The notes: generated by a model not told the origin, from the sequence alone. A DNA stretch of 64,000 nt from Bradyrhizobium murdochi (GCF_000472965.1 NZ_AXAU01000022.1:1-64000); one strand, 5' to 3'; positions 8,059 through 17,693 are shown, numbered from the stretch's first letter. Numbers and translations: made by a program.

Positions 8059-9414
8059 CTAGTGCGGTGTGGCTTGCACGCCTAAAACGCTGTTGGGCCG
8101 CTCAGGCCGCGACGGCTTCGCAACTCTCGACGGCTTGGCGGTCCCGGGATAGACGGTGAGTGCCGCGATGATGCCGAGCACGGCTGCGAACATCAGCCAA
8201 AAGCCGGGTGAAGCCTTATCATCGGTCCGGTCGATCAGCCAAGTCGAGGCCAGTGGCGTAAAGGTGCCGAACAAGGCGGCCGCGAGTGCGAAGGCCAGGG
8301 AGAAGCAGGTTGTGCGCACATGCTTCGGCACGATCTCGACAAGAGCGCCCAGCATAGTGCCGCTATAGATGCCGAAGTAGAACGAGAACATCATACCCAC
8401 CACGAGCATCTTGCCGAAAGTAGGGGAGCTTACCAGCCAGTGCAATGCCGGATAGGCGGTCACTAACGCAAGGCCGGCAATTGCTAGCAGAACCGGCTTG
8501 CGGCCGATTCGGTCAGAGACGGCGCCGCCAATTGGATTCCATATAAAGTTCGTAACTGCCACCAAAAGCGTCACCAAAAGCGCATCCTGGGAGGACAGCT
8601 TCAACATGTTCTTGCCGAATGTGGGCGTGTAAACGGTGACGAAATAAAAGGTCGTTGTGGTCAGGATCGCCATCATCATGCCGAGGATGACGATCCGCCA
8701 GTTGGCGAGTGCCGAGGCAAAGACCTCGCGGGCCGTGGGATGCTTCTTCATCGCTAGAAATTCCGGCGTTTCCTCCAGCGTGCGGCGGAGGAAAAAGATA
8801 AGCGGAATGATTAGGCAGCCGAGAAAGAACGGGATGCGCCAGCCCCAGGCGGCTACTGTTTCGACCGGCATCGATTCGTTCAGCACATAGCCCACGATCG
8901 CCGCGACAAAGATCGCGACCTGCTGGCTGGAGGACTGAAACGAGGTGTAAAAACCGCGCTTGCCCGGGGTTGCGATCTCCGCCAGGTAGACCGAAACGCC
9001 GCCGACTTCGACGCCGGCGGAAAAGCCCTGTAGCAGCCGTCCGAGCAGCACGATAACGGGTGCGGCAATGCCAATTGTCTCGTAACTGGGACAGAAGGCG
9101 ATGATTACGGTGCCGATTGCCATGATTGAGAGCGTGACGATCAGGCCTTGCCGACGGCCTATTTTGTCAATATAGGCTCCGAGCACGATCGCGCCGACCG
9201 GACGCATCAAGGCGCCCAGCCAGAACACGCCGAACGTGTTGAGCAGCGAAGCGGTTTCGCTCTCAGACGGGAAGAACGCCTTCCCAATGGCGCTGGCGTA
9301 AAAGCCGAACAGAAAAAAATCGAACTGCTCGAGGAAATTGCCGCTCGTCGCACGCAAAATCGCGCCGATGCGCGATTTGACCGTTGGTGCGTGCGGGATG
9401 AATGTTTGTGACAC
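8059..9414 (-). CDS. MFS transporter, citrate/tricarballylate proton symporter type
   Basis: The 451-residue protein has about 12 hydrophobic segments and typical MFS loop motifs (GAYIDKIGRRQG between helices 2 and 3; SDRIGRKPVLL in the second half). The run ATSGNFLEQFDFFLFGFY near the N-terminus and RLLQGFSAGVEVGGVSVYLAE are characteristic of the metabolite:H+ symporter branch that includes bacterial citrate transporters. The start is a GTG at 9414 preceded by GGGGAGGAAA, better than any upstream alternative. It probably takes up a tri- or dicarboxylate at the inner membrane. The exact substrate is inferred from overall resemblance only. Confidence 0.85.
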   Translation of the reverse strand: MSQTFIPHAPTVKSRIGAILRATSGNFLEQFDFFLFGFYASAIGKAFFPSESETASLLNTFGVFWLGALMRPVGAIVLGAYIDKIGRRQGLIVTLSIMAIGTVIIAFCPSYETIGIAAPVIVLLGRLLQGFSAGVEVGGVSVYLAEIATPGKRGFYTSFQSSSQQVAIFVAAIVGYVLNESMPVETVAAWGWRIPFFLGCLIIPLIFFLRRTLEETPEFLAMKKHPTAREVFASALANWRIVILGMMMAILTTTTFYFVTVYTPTFGKNMLKLSSQDALLVTLLVAVTNFIWNPIGGAVSDRIGRKPVLLAIAGLALVTAYPALHWLVSSPTFGKMLVVGMMFSFYFGIYSGTMLGALVEIVPKHVRTTCFSLAFALAAALFGTFTPLASTWLIDRTDDKASPGFWLMFAAVLGIIAALTVYPGTAKPSRVAKPSRPERPNSVLGVQATPH

Positions 9415-10086
9415 TGTGAGTTTCCTCCCCGTCTGAAATGGCCGGTTGCGGAAAACCTCACGCCAGCCCAACTGCAATTCAGGCCGGGAATCTGCCATCA
9501 TGGACACTACCGACCAGCCGGAAAGCGCCTTATCTTTTCGGCATATTTTCGGCGACTGGCGGACTGTTGCACAGGTTTTCAGGGTCTGTTTTGCATGTTC
9601 AGCGAGGAGCCAATCGCGGAGCAATCGTGACCTTGACCGATCTTTCGGCGACAACATCCATCCGCCGGCAGCGCCATCTTCAGGGCTGCACGGGTAGGAA
9701 CGAGAACGACCGCGAGTCGAATTGCAACATCCGCATCCATACCGCAGGATGCGACGCGAGCCTGCGAAAGGACGTCGTGCAGATAGGTCGCGCCGAGATT
9801 CTTGTAAGTCCAAAGACAAGCTCGTGATCCCGATCGGCGGCCTGGAGCGCTCGCATATCACCGCGATCCCCGCGCTCGCCTCCGGCGACGAGCTGACGAC
9901 ATCGACGCGCGTGCAGGCCGGGCGAAATTCATGGTTCACTACGTTCCAACCAGAAAGGATATGGTGCTGGATCGTAGATTCGAATGCGATCGGACCGATC
10001 CCTGGCGCCGATGTCGAGCACCCCGCCCAAGCCGAGCGGTATCATTGCCTGCGCAAGCGCTACACGAGCAGGATCGTGCTTTGAGG
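9415..10086. other. region without a recognised gene
   Basis: Several open frames cross this stretch on both strands, but none has a convincing domain, ribosome site or consistent frame. It may hold decayed sequence belonging to the transporter/SDR neighbourhood. Confidence 0.3.
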
Positions 10087-10424
10087 TTATAGCCAATACC
10101 GCATCCCACTGCGCTCCTCCATTGAAGGAAATGGATTGTCGGTAAATGGTCGCGCATTATTGATGAGGATCGCAACCATCCCGAGCTGCTCGGCCACATC
10201 GGTGGCAACCTGTTGGACTTCAGCGGCAGCAGAAGGCGCTCGCCGCATGTCCCTCCCGCCGAGTGGCCCTGACGACTTACTGCGCGGCTTCGAAATGGTC
10301 CGACAGTCGACGGACACATGCGCTCCGAGCGGTGCGAATTCACGCGCGAGCTCCTCCCGGCGTCCGAGGAAGAACCGATGACGAGCGCCACGTTTCCGAT
10401 GAAGCCCGCCCCCGCCAAACTCAT
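10087..10424 (-). pseudogene. short-chain dehydrogenase remnant
   Basis: The minus strand starts MSLAGAGFIGNVALVIGSS, an SDR N-terminus with a degraded glycine motif. After a frameshift it continues as AEVQQVATDVAEQLG and VAILINNARPF, the SDR segment ending in the NNAG-type motif. The sequence stops soon afterwards without the YxxxK catalytic region. The ATG overlaps the stop of the RedY-like gene (ATGA), so the two were once translationally coupled. Only about 100 of the usual 250 residues remain, in two frames. Confidence 0.7.
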
Positions 10425-10744
10425 GGTTTGATGCGTTCCGTCCAGACCGACACTGTCTTGGATCTGCCGAGATACTTCTCGTAGAGTTCGTCGATCATTT
10501 CCTTGCCGACCACAGCCAATTCAGCTTGATAGGCCACACGATCCGTCACCTCAATGCGCTCGACATAATCCCACGGGCCGCCCGATAGGCCAGTTCCGGT
10601 TTCGGTGATGCGGTGCGTACAATAGTTGACAATAGTTTTCATCTTGGCGGCGGTGACATAGTCCACCTCGCGTTCGAAGCGTTCATAGTCTGCCGCGCTG
10701 ACACCCGGCTTTAATGCGGCAAATACAAATCGGACAACAGCCAT
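10421..10744 (-). CDS. RedY/HapK-like small protein (107 aa)
   Basis: This intact 107-residue protein begins MAVVRFVFAALKPGVSAADYERFERE behind a strong AAGGAGAAGGATG ribosome site. The pattern of an N-terminal beta strand, 'KPG', and a later WDYVERIEV strand suggests a dimeric alpha/beta-barrel protein of the RedY/HapK type. These are small accessory proteins in pigment and other secondary-metabolite or degradation clusters. The family assignment is from memory and moderate. It was the first gene of a two-gene unit whose second member, an SDR, is broken. Its own role here is unknown. Confidence 0.6.
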   Translation of the reverse strand: MAVVRFVFAALKPGVSAADYERFEREVDYVTAAKMKTIVNYCTHRITETGTGLSGGPWDYVERIEVTDRVAYQAELAVVGKEMIDELYEKYLGRSKTVSVWTERIKP

Positions 10745-12091
10745 AATTCATCCTTCTCCTTGTTGTGACGGACCAGAAGTCAAGCGACCGGCTCTGACCC
10801 AAGATGACAGGCGACGAATCGCCCGGACGCGACCTCCTTCACGGGCGGTCTTTCTGCTCAGATGGGCTTCTCAAATGAGAACGCCCCCGCAGCCTGCATC
10901 CGGGCGCGGAATCCATAGAGTTTGGGATTCCGCCCGGCTACGGTGAAGTCGCCTCGCTTTGCCTCGCTATCGGGCACGCGACGGCGATCGGTCAGGCTCG
11001 CGTAAGGATGCAAGGCGTCGCGAACAATCGCGTGTGTTAGACATCTCCACGACGCTGCCGAGATACGTCACTGCAATGCGGCTCGCGAGGTACTTCATCC
11101 GCGACATCGTGCCAAAGCCCGTGCTGGGCGAACGACAGCGGCACCCGCGAAGGATGCTGCCAAGCTTCAATCGGCGGGACCGCACTCAACACGGCAGCGT
11201 CTATGGCATCGATTTGGATCGATCGAGCGAGTTTCATCTGAACTCCGAGGCCGTTTCTGCGAAACCGGCCGTGGTCGTAGTGTATCCCCACCGTGTCCCA
11301 GCAATAGGGGTGCCAAAAAAGGCGTTGTGCGAGCTTGGTGCAGAGGGGCGAAACCATGTGCTTGGCGACGCGCCGGTGGAATAATTGCGCCTTCCTGTCG
11401 GGTTCCGCACATAGACGTCTCCAGCCCGACGGCTGAAAACGACAACGCGCAGGCACGATGGGGGCCGACTTGATGCAGTACAAGCAGCGACTTATCGGAG
11501 AACCCGAGGAGAGCGGCCCCCCGCTCATTGCCATTTCTAGCGGCTGTTCCTGACCAGCTTGAGTCCTTCCACGAGATCTTGTCACACGAGGAGCCGACAC
11601 CTCAACGTCGAGCAGGTAATTGATCTTACCGAGGCCGGCGAGATAGGCGAAAAATGGAGATGTCCGGCGAAAGGCGCAATCGCGATTTCGCCTTCCGGGC
11701 AATGATCAACACGTACTGGACGAATAGTCTTGCGCGCGTTCTTCGTCTGCGGTCTGCGTCTGAACTGCAGCGTGATGACGTCGCGAAGCCTGAGCCGGCC
11801 GGACTCCCTCGTTCCGCTCTTGGTCACGGTGAGAGGCGTTCCTCTTGTCCAGCGGGCCGAGCGCGGTGTTCTCGATTGCAGTCTTTAAAATCGCGCTCGA
11901 TCTAAGCCAAGCTCCGGGCTGATCGGCGGGCGCGAAGCGCGATGCAATTGCGGCGGGCGTCATGCTTGATCAGCGCGATCCGCAACAAGGCAGCCGATCA
12001 ATCGCCGCGATCCTGGCGTATCGGGGGCCCGACACGCGTAAGGTCAACGGCCGCGTCTCGAAAAGCAGAACATTATCGATTCGCTGCGTGA
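10745..12091. other. 1.3 kb with no recognised gene
   Basis: Open frames of up to 221 codons occur on the minus strand (11037-11702), but their composition is Arg/Pro/Ser-rich and without domain patterns, typical of noncoding GC-rich DNA. I see no intact gene, terminal repeats or RNA gene here. Confidence 0.35.
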
Positions 12092-12107
12092 TGGCATGCA
12101 AATTGCC
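12092..12107 (+). promoter_or_regulatory. sigma-54-type promoter of the fusion-protein operon
   Basis: TGGCATGCAAATTGCC has GG at 12093-12094 and GC at 12105-12106 with 10 bases between. It retains TGGCA and TTGC. It lies 73 bp before the ATG of the downstream gene. I found no TGT-N10-ACA activator site in the preceding 200 bp, so NifA control is not demonstrated. Confidence 0.6.
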
Positions 12108-12180
12108 TGACTGTGGTCAACAAATAGTATGCCGGACGAAGAACCGGTGAGTCTCTCTCTCTCTGCATGCCCGGGTTCGA

Positions 12181-13359
12181 ATGACGTTGTCCCAAGCTTC
12201 TCCTTCTAAGCTGCAACAACCTTCAGAGATACCAGTTGGCGAGCACTTGGCTAGCCGAGCCCGGGCTCTGCTTGGTCCCCATCCGTTCGCTGCGGAGATG
12301 TCCAAAGATCGGGTTGCCAGTCTGCTACCTGAATACTTAGCGATGTCACAAGCGTTCCCGTACCTGCAGGCGGGATCGCAAAAGGATCTCATATTCGACG
12401 CAATACATCGCAATCGAGATCTCCCGAGGGACGTTGAGCTGACCAGTGTGGTCGCAAATTTTATCTGCTGGGATGAAACGGGAGGTCATAGTCGGGTTCT
12501 ACAAGGCGGCAACGCTGCGCTACCCAGTATTCTGAACACAGAAAACTTCCACTCAAAGCTCTTTAAAAGAGATGCGTGGCGCCTACTTGGCCGAGCAGTA
12601 CAGCCTAACTACAGCGCCACAACGAGCCGGTACTTGCGCGCGCTATATCATGGCTTGTCATCGAGAGACCCCATAATGCGCTGCGCCTACATGGTTGCCT
12701 TTGAGCTACATGCTGCGGCAATGATCCAGGCACTTTGGACCACTTTAGTCAGAACCTTTGATGCTCGATCTAACGATCTTGAGTATTTCCAGCTCCATGT
12801 CGGCGGCGAGGATCCTGCGGAGAAATATCACGGAGAAATGACAAGCAGGCTCATTAGCGAACTGGTCCCTGCCGACTGCAATAGCCGTTTCTTGGATGAA
12901 TTCGACCGCGCGTATGGTCTCAGCCTAGAGTGGTGCCGCAATCTAGTCGGAATTGACTCGCTTGACGGAGATGATCAGCCGGAGGTTGAACACAGTGGCC
13001 GCTGTCACTGTGGGTCTGTGAAGTTCTACGTACGAGCGCCAGCAGAGATTTCTGCAGTGAAGTGCAATTGCTCAATCTGCGAGATGTCTGGATTTTTGCA
13101 CATGCTCGTTGCCGACGACAAGCTCAGGATTGAATGCGGCGAAGAACTCCTCACTACATACCAGTTCAATAAGAACATCGCTCGGCATACGTTCTGTCGG
13201 GTTTGCGGCATCAAGCCATTTTATCGGCCGCGATCGAATCCTTCAGGATTCAGCGTAAATGTTCGATGCCTAGATGGAGCGACGATCGAAAGCATAAGAA
13301 TAGATGATTTCGACGGCGAGAATTGGGATCTGGCGATCCGCTCGTTGCAGGCGGATTAG
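12181..13359 (+). CDS. two-domain protein: probable heme-oxygenase-like diiron domain fused to GFA zinc domain
   Basis: The 392-residue protein has two parts. Residues about 20-255 are largely helical, with acidic/histidine motifs spaced like a heme-oxygenase-like diiron enzyme (WDETGGHS at 97-104, AFELHAA at 173-179, LHVGGEDPAEKYH at 205-217). The canonical H-x3-D-x2-H spacing is not exactly met, so this fold call is tentative. Residues 271-385 are a clear GFA (glutathione-dependent formaldehyde-activating/CENP-V) domain with all seven zinc cysteines: CHC (275, 277), CNCSIC (295, 297, 300) and CRVC (339, 342). It is followed after 37 bp by a 2OG oxygenase gene and preceded by a sigma-54-type promoter. 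The combination suggests an oxidative step that releases a one-carbon unit, but the reaction is unknown. Confidence 0.7.
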   Translation: MTLSQASPSKLQQPSEIPVGEHLASRARALLGPHPFAAEMSKDRVASLLPEYLAMSQAFPYLQAGSQKDLIFDAIHRNRDLPRDVELTSVVANFICWDETGGHSRVLQGGNAALPSILNTENFHSKLFKRDAWRLLGRAVQPNYSATTSRYLRALYHGLSSRDPIMRCAYMVAFELHAAAMIQALWTTLVRTFDARSNDLEYFQLHVGGEDPAEKYHGEMTSRLISELVPADCNSRFLDEFDRAYGLSLEWCRNLVGIDSLDGDDQPEVEHSGRCHCGSVKFYVRAPAEISAVKCNCSICEMSGFLHMLVADDKLRIECGEELLTTYQFNKNIARHTFCRVCGIKPFYRPRSNPSGFSVNVRCLDGATIESIRIDDFDGENWDLAIRSLQAD

Positions 13360-13396
13360 AAGAGTCGAATTTGAGTGAATCGGAAAGGCGCGCACA

Positions 13397-14062
13397 ATGA
13401 GTGATACACTTGGTCTGCTTTCAGAGGAAGCCCTCGCAAAGTACCGCTCAGAGCTGGCGGATAAAGGTACGGTCCTGATTGCCCCCGAGACGCTGTTCAC
13501 CAAAGACGAATTGACGAGGATCGATCAGCTGCAGTCCGACATTCCCGAAGAAAAGGTTCGGAAGGGAGATGCCGGTGATTCTCACAACATTGTTGTGAAA
13601 AGAGTGCGCCTAGATCACGCTGGCCGTAATCCGAGGAACGTGAATGGTACTGCTTCAGCGCAGCTCATCGAGCTACTTGAAAGGACAGAGCGGGTCTCTG
13701 CGCTCAGGAAGATTTTCGGAGCATCATCAGAGTACGTCATTCGCCGATGCCAAATGCATCGCATGCCGCCTGGTTCCTTCGTTGGCATCCATTTGGATGC
13801 TGAGAGCGACCCCGACTTCGAGTATTCTGTGATTGTTCAGCTCGCGACAGATTTCGAGGGTGGTGAGTTCGTCGTATATCCAACCGACCGCAAACGCCAA
13901 GTGTTTCGCCCAACCTTGGGAAACGTCCTTATCACCACATGTAGGTTCTGGCATGAGGTTAGGCAGGTGAACGCCGGGGAGCGTCGGTCACTCGTCTACT
14001 TTTGCTCAAAATACGGCGGTGCAAACCGCCGGATAATCGAAAACCATGCCGCTCGCGCATGA
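13397..14062 (+). CDS. Fe(II)/2-oxoglutarate-dependent oxygenase
   Basis: The 221-residue protein has the double-stranded beta-helix signature of prolyl-4-hydroxylase-like oxygenases. It contains H-x-D in GIHLDAES (His132, Asp134), the distal histidine in FWHEV (His186), and the 2OG-binding arginine in GERRSLVYF (Arg196 or 197). FEGGEFVV between them is the usual core strand. The aspartate of the facial triad is present, so it should hydroxylate or desaturate rather than halogenate; halogenases replace it with Gly or Ala. It lies 37 bp after the fusion gene in the same direction and probably shares its sigma-54-type promoter. The substrate is unknown; an amino acid or small peptide is plausible given the ATP-grasp ligase nearby. 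Confidence 0.8.
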   Translation: MSDTLGLLSEEALAKYRSELADKGTVLIAPETLFTKDELTRIDQLQSDIPEEKVRKGDAGDSHNIVVKRVRLDHAGRNPRNVNGTASAQLIELLERTERVSALRKIFGASSEYVIRRCQMHRMPPGSFVGIHLDAESDPDFEYSVIVQLATDFEGGEFVVYPTDRKRQVFRPTLGNVLITTCRFWHEVRQVNAGERRSLVYFCSKYGGANRRIIENHAARA

Positions 14063-14669
14063 GGTCGGCTAGCTAGATGGCGCGGACTATAATGGCGTGC
14101 GAATGAGGTCTATGGATGCAGGCCGGCATTCTCTAGCTAGACGAAGCAGTATCGACACGAAGATACTTGTGGTCTTCGTCGCCCGTCGCTGTCCTCTGTT
14201 CAGTGATGCTGGACGTTAAGTTATCAGACTAAAGCTAGTTCTGCTGCTTGAAGAGGAGAGGGGAACGCGAACCACTGGCGCAATGATGGTAAAACTGGGC
14301 GCTCATATCCGGGAGAAGGTGTTCTGCGGCCAGCCGATCTGCCTAACTACTTTGATCAACTGAAGAACGGCGCCAATGCCCGCAGAGTTGGATGGCGCTC
14401 TGCATCGCTCCGGCATTCTGGTGCTCCGCGCGTCGAGGCACGTTTGCACGGTTGTGGTATAGGAACCGTGACAAGTTTGGTGCGCCGAACAACTTGGGTT
14501 TGGCATGGAACAATCGACAGTGCCGCGCCAAACCTGGAAGAGAGTGCTTTGCCATCTCCTTAGGGCACCTTGGCTTCAGCATATGGTTGGAAATAGGGAT
14601 GTTCTTCAAGCTGGAACAAATGGACCGCAGAAAGCATCCTCAAGAGCCTACATAGGGCGGTGATCCAAA
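14063..14669. other. convergent intergenic region
   Basis: This lies between the 3' ends of the 2OG oxygenase (+) and ATP-grasp (-) genes. Open frames on both strands near 14340-14655 show no recognisable features. No clear hairpin terminator was noticed. Confidence 0.35.
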
Positions 14670-15986
14670 TCAGAGCATCGTCAATAATCGACGCTCGAAA
14701 TTCCGGCCCACCAGCCTGTCGCGCGCGATCACAAGACATTCCACCGTGCCTGCCTCTTGGTCGGCGGCAAGCGGAATAACGCCTTCCTTGTGTATGCTAT
14801 CAAATAGCAATCCTTCATCCACAAAGCAATCAAGCGCCGTTCGGAGGGAGTTTAGTCGGACATTCCGCACAGATGAAATCACGTAGGAATGGGAATAGTC
14901 CGCTCCTAGCAACCGGTCAGCAATGCTGTGCAGTACCGAGCCTCCGCCCCACCGACCGTTCGCTTCATTAAACAGCAGCCGCCCGTCGATCGAGAAAATG
15001 GCGTCTATGTTGATCATTCCGCGGTAACCCAATGTCCGCGCAAGCTCCACAAATCGATAGGCGTGCGCGTAAGCGGTGGAGTGCTGCTCATTGCTCAGGT
15101 CGCTCGGAAGCTCTAGACCAGTCCAGACGAGAGCTCTTTCGGCCCGATCTTCGCTTCGATGCAGACGTATGTTTCCACTGTTGACGTATGCGATTGAACC
15201 ATTTTCCTCGATTTCAAACTCGAGGTAGAACAGAGAACGAGCCACGTGGTATGATTCTACGACCACTATTTTACATGAGGCGGTTGTCATCTCAGACCAA
15301 AGTTGATCAGGATCAAACGACGGCCAAAGGACCCGCCGGGTCTCCCTTGCCCCAGGTAGTGGAGCGCTCTCCTTGCCAGTTAATATGACATTTCCAACCC
15401 CGCCAGCTCCATTATCTAACTTTACAATAACGCTGCCGGTTTCAAACTTTAGGGAGTTGACCGCTCTGAACAATTCTTCTGAGCTTGTTGCTATGCATCC
15501 ACTGGGCAACGGAAGCGCGACGCTTGTTGCCAATTGACGGAAGTGGCTTTTGCGATTCAATAGATCAGGGCCTCGCTGCAGCGCGAAGTCGTTCCCGTTC
15601 TGCTTTATGCCGAGCATTGCCGCTAAGCGTGCAACGCCTTCGGTAGAATAGCAAGCACATAGTTCCCAATGCGTTTTCTCACGAATGTGGCGGCAGATTT
15701 GTTCAACAATTGTATTGGACTGCAGAGTGAAGTCACAAAGGACTTGGGTCTCGTGCGCGTTTTCTGGCGCGAGCACCAGGACAGTCGATGGGTCGAACTT
15801 TAGCGTCGCGCCAACGTAGTGAAGCAGGTCATTTGGGATCGCTACCGGAGAGACAATTAGGTCGCCCGCTTGTGCAAACCATACGGAGCGCCAGGCCGAC
15901 TTGGCTGCAAGCGAAAGTTGGATTGCCGTCAGATCGGCACCCGACATTTGGGCGGTACCGGCGTTCATAATTAGGATCCGCGGCAT
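14670..15986 (-). CDS. ATP-grasp ligase, PGM1-like (pre-ATP-grasp) type
   Basis: The 438-residue protein begins MPRILIMNAGT, preceded by CACGGAGCTCGTTG; the Met codons further upstream lack this. The first 150 residues fit a pre-ATP-grasp domain. The ATP-grasp core carries the ATP-binding lysine in SVIVKLDNGAGGVGN (Lys189) and the metal-binding pair Glu341/Asn343 in LLFNEANGRWGGGS. This layout resembles the peptide ligase PGM1 of pheganomycin biosynthesis, which joins an amino-acid-like nucleus to a peptide. An ATP-dependent carboxylate-amine ligation is therefore likely. It converges on the oxygenase pair and may act on their product. No substrate can be read from sequence. Confidence 0.72.
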   Translation of the reverse strand: MPRILIMNAGTAQMSGADLTAIQLSLAAKSAWRSVWFAQAGDLIVSPVAIPNDLLHYVGATLKFDPSTVLVLAPENAHETQVLCDFTLQSNTIVEQICRHIREKTHWELCACYSTEGVARLAAMLGIKQNGNDFALQRGPDLLNRKSHFRQLATSVALPLPSGCIATSSEELFRAVNSLKFETGSVIVKLDNGAGGVGNVILTGKESAPLPGARETRRVLWPSFDPDQLWSEMTTASCKIVVVESYHVARSLFYLEFEIEENGSIAYVNSGNIRLHRSEDRAERALVWTGLELPSDLSNEQHSTAYAHAYRFVELARTLGYRGMINIDAIFSIDGRLLFNEANGRWGGGSVLHSIADRLLGADYSHSYVISSVRNVRLNSLRTALDCFVDEGLLFDSIHKEGVIPLAADQEAGTVECLVIARDRLVGRNFERRLLTML

Positions 15987-16157
15987 CAACGAGCTCCGTG
16001 GTACTTGGCATATTGCGACGGAAGCGCAGCCCGCACTACGATGAACGTACGGCAGCGTATTCATGTAGAACAGTTGATCGAAACGGCTCAGTGGGCTTGA
16101 GACGGAAGATCGCCTGCGGGTAGCAAGGGAAATATTGCCAGACCCAATCCGCGATAT

Positions 16158-17693
16158 TCATTTGGTGCCTCCCTGCTGGCTTCGCGCATCGAGCTCTTTC
16201 AGCATAAAGTGCTGGATCTTGCCCAACCCCGTTCGCGGCAATTCTTCCGTGAAAATGATTTCGCGCGGCACTTTGAAACGGGCGAGCTGCGACTGCATAT
16301 GCGCGGTCAGTGCTTCCGCTTCAATCCGCGCGCCCGACCGCCTGATCACATAGGCGACTGGTACTTCATCCCAGCGCGAATCGGGCCGACCGACGACAGC
16401 GCATTCTGCAACATCGGGATGCTCCATAAGCACACGCTCGACTTCCGCCGGATAAATGTTTTCCCCACCGGAAATGATCAGATTCTTCTTTCGATCATGG
16501 ACCCAAAAATACCCATCGGCATTGCGGCGGCCGATGTCGCCAGTGTGATACCAGCCGTTATGCAGCGCCTCGCGCGTTGCTTCTTGATTGCCCCAATATT
16601 CGCAGAAGACATTAGGCCCGCGAACGGCGATCTCGCCCAGGGTGCCTGGCGGCAGCTTGTTGCCCCCATCATCGATGATTGCCGCTTCGCAGAAAAGGCC
16701 GGGCAGGCCAGTCGTACCCTCACGTGAGAGATCACCGCCGAGCCTCGTATAGACAGCAATTGGGCAGGTCTCCGTCGATCCATACACCTGCAGCACCGGT
16801 ACTCTGCGTGTGACAAAGCGTTCGATCAGGTGCTGCGGCACCATGGTTGAGCCGGTGGAAATTGCTCTGAGTGAGGTCAGGTCGGTGGTCGACCACTGGG
16901 GATGCTCGGTCAGGGCTTGAATCGTGGCAGGCACCAGCACGGCTAGAGTTGGCCGTTCGCGCTCGAACGCAGCAAGCGTCGCCTCTGGCGTAAACCGCGT
17001 GTGGATCGTAACCGTCGCGCCGTGATGCAATGCTGGCGTCGTCTGGATATTGAGGCCCCCCACGTGGAACAGCGGCAACACTGTCAAGACATGGTCAGCC
17101 GAGGTGAGGCCATGCATGTGCTGACTCATAACCCCATTCCACAGCAACGCCTCTTGGCGCAGCACAGCCCCTTTCGGCCGCCCTGTGGTGCCCGAGGTAT
17201 AGACGATCAGAAGCGGGCAGGACAGGTCCGTGTGCGGATTGCGACCATCGCCGCGCCCTCGCTCTAGCAGGCCATCCCATTTACTTCCGCCGAGGGGCAC
17301 AAAATCCAAGCCGACGACAAAGATATCCGGCAGTTGCTCCGCCAGCACCGGCAGGAGTGCCTCGAAGGCTTGTTCGACCACCAGCACCCTGGGGGCGGCG
17401 TCGGAAAGGATGAAGAGCTGCTCGGCGACCGCAAGCCTCCAGTTCAGTGGCACGAGCATTGCGCCGAGCCGCGCGCACGCATAGAGCAGCACCAGATGGT
17501 CAGGCCGGTTAAGGCTGAGGATCGCGACCCGATCGCCTCTCTCGACACCAAGCTGGCTTTTTAAGGCGCGCGCGACCTGCTCGATCCGTTGATTGAAGAG
17601 CGCGTAGCTTAAGGTCTCGCCCTCGAAATGGATTGCGGGCTTGTCGGGAGAGAACGCCGCGTTACGCTCAATCAGAGTGCAGAGATCAACCAT
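16158..17693 (-). CDS. acyl-CoA/aryl-CoA ligase (AMP-binding family)
   Basis: The 511-residue enzyme has the adenylate-forming motifs in order: YTSGTTGRPKGA (P-loop, about residue 167), YGSTET, YHTGDIGRR, and the C-terminal LPRTGLGKIQ with the catalytic lysine. It activates a carboxylic acid with ATP and joins it to CoA in the cytoplasm. The start chosen is ATG 17693 (MVDLCTLIERNAAF), the normal family N-terminus, after GGAAG; nine upstream codons were excluded. It could feed the acyl-CoA carboxylase cluster or act with the flavin reductase in aromatic acid breakdown. The acid is not predictable here. Confidence 0.88.
   Translation of the reverse strand: MVDLCTLIERNAAFSPDKPAIHFEGETLSYALFNQRIEQVARALKSQLGVERGDRVAILSLNRPDHLVLLYACARLGAMLVPLNWRLAVAEQLFILSDAAPRVLVVEQAFEALLPVLAEQLPDIFVVGLDFVPLGGSKWDGLLERGRGDGRNPHTDLSCPLLIVYTSGTTGRPKGAVLRQEALLWNGVMSQHMHGLTSADHVLTVLPLFHVGGLNIQTTPALHHGATVTIHTRFTPEATLAAFERERPTLAVLVPATIQALTEHPQWSTTDLTSLRAISTGSTMVPQHLIERFVTRRVPVLQVYGSTETCPIAVYTRLGGDLSREGTTGLPGLFCEAAIIDDGGNKLPPGTLGEIAVRGPNVFCEYWGNQEATREALHNGWYHTGDIGRRNADGYFWVHDRKKNLIISGGENIYPAEVERVLMEHPDVAECAVVGRPDSRWDEVPVAYVIRRSGARIEAEALTAHMQSQLARFKVPREIIFTEELPRTGLGKIQHFMLKELDARSQQGGTK

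Noticed and set aside
9557..9572. TGGCGGACTGTTGC as a sigma-54 promoter
   Set aside because: The spacing between GG and GC is 9, not 10, and no gene follows.
11037..11702. 221-codon minus-strand open frame
   Set aside because: No recognisable protein pattern or ribosome site. Composition fits noncoding GC-rich DNA or a decayed element.
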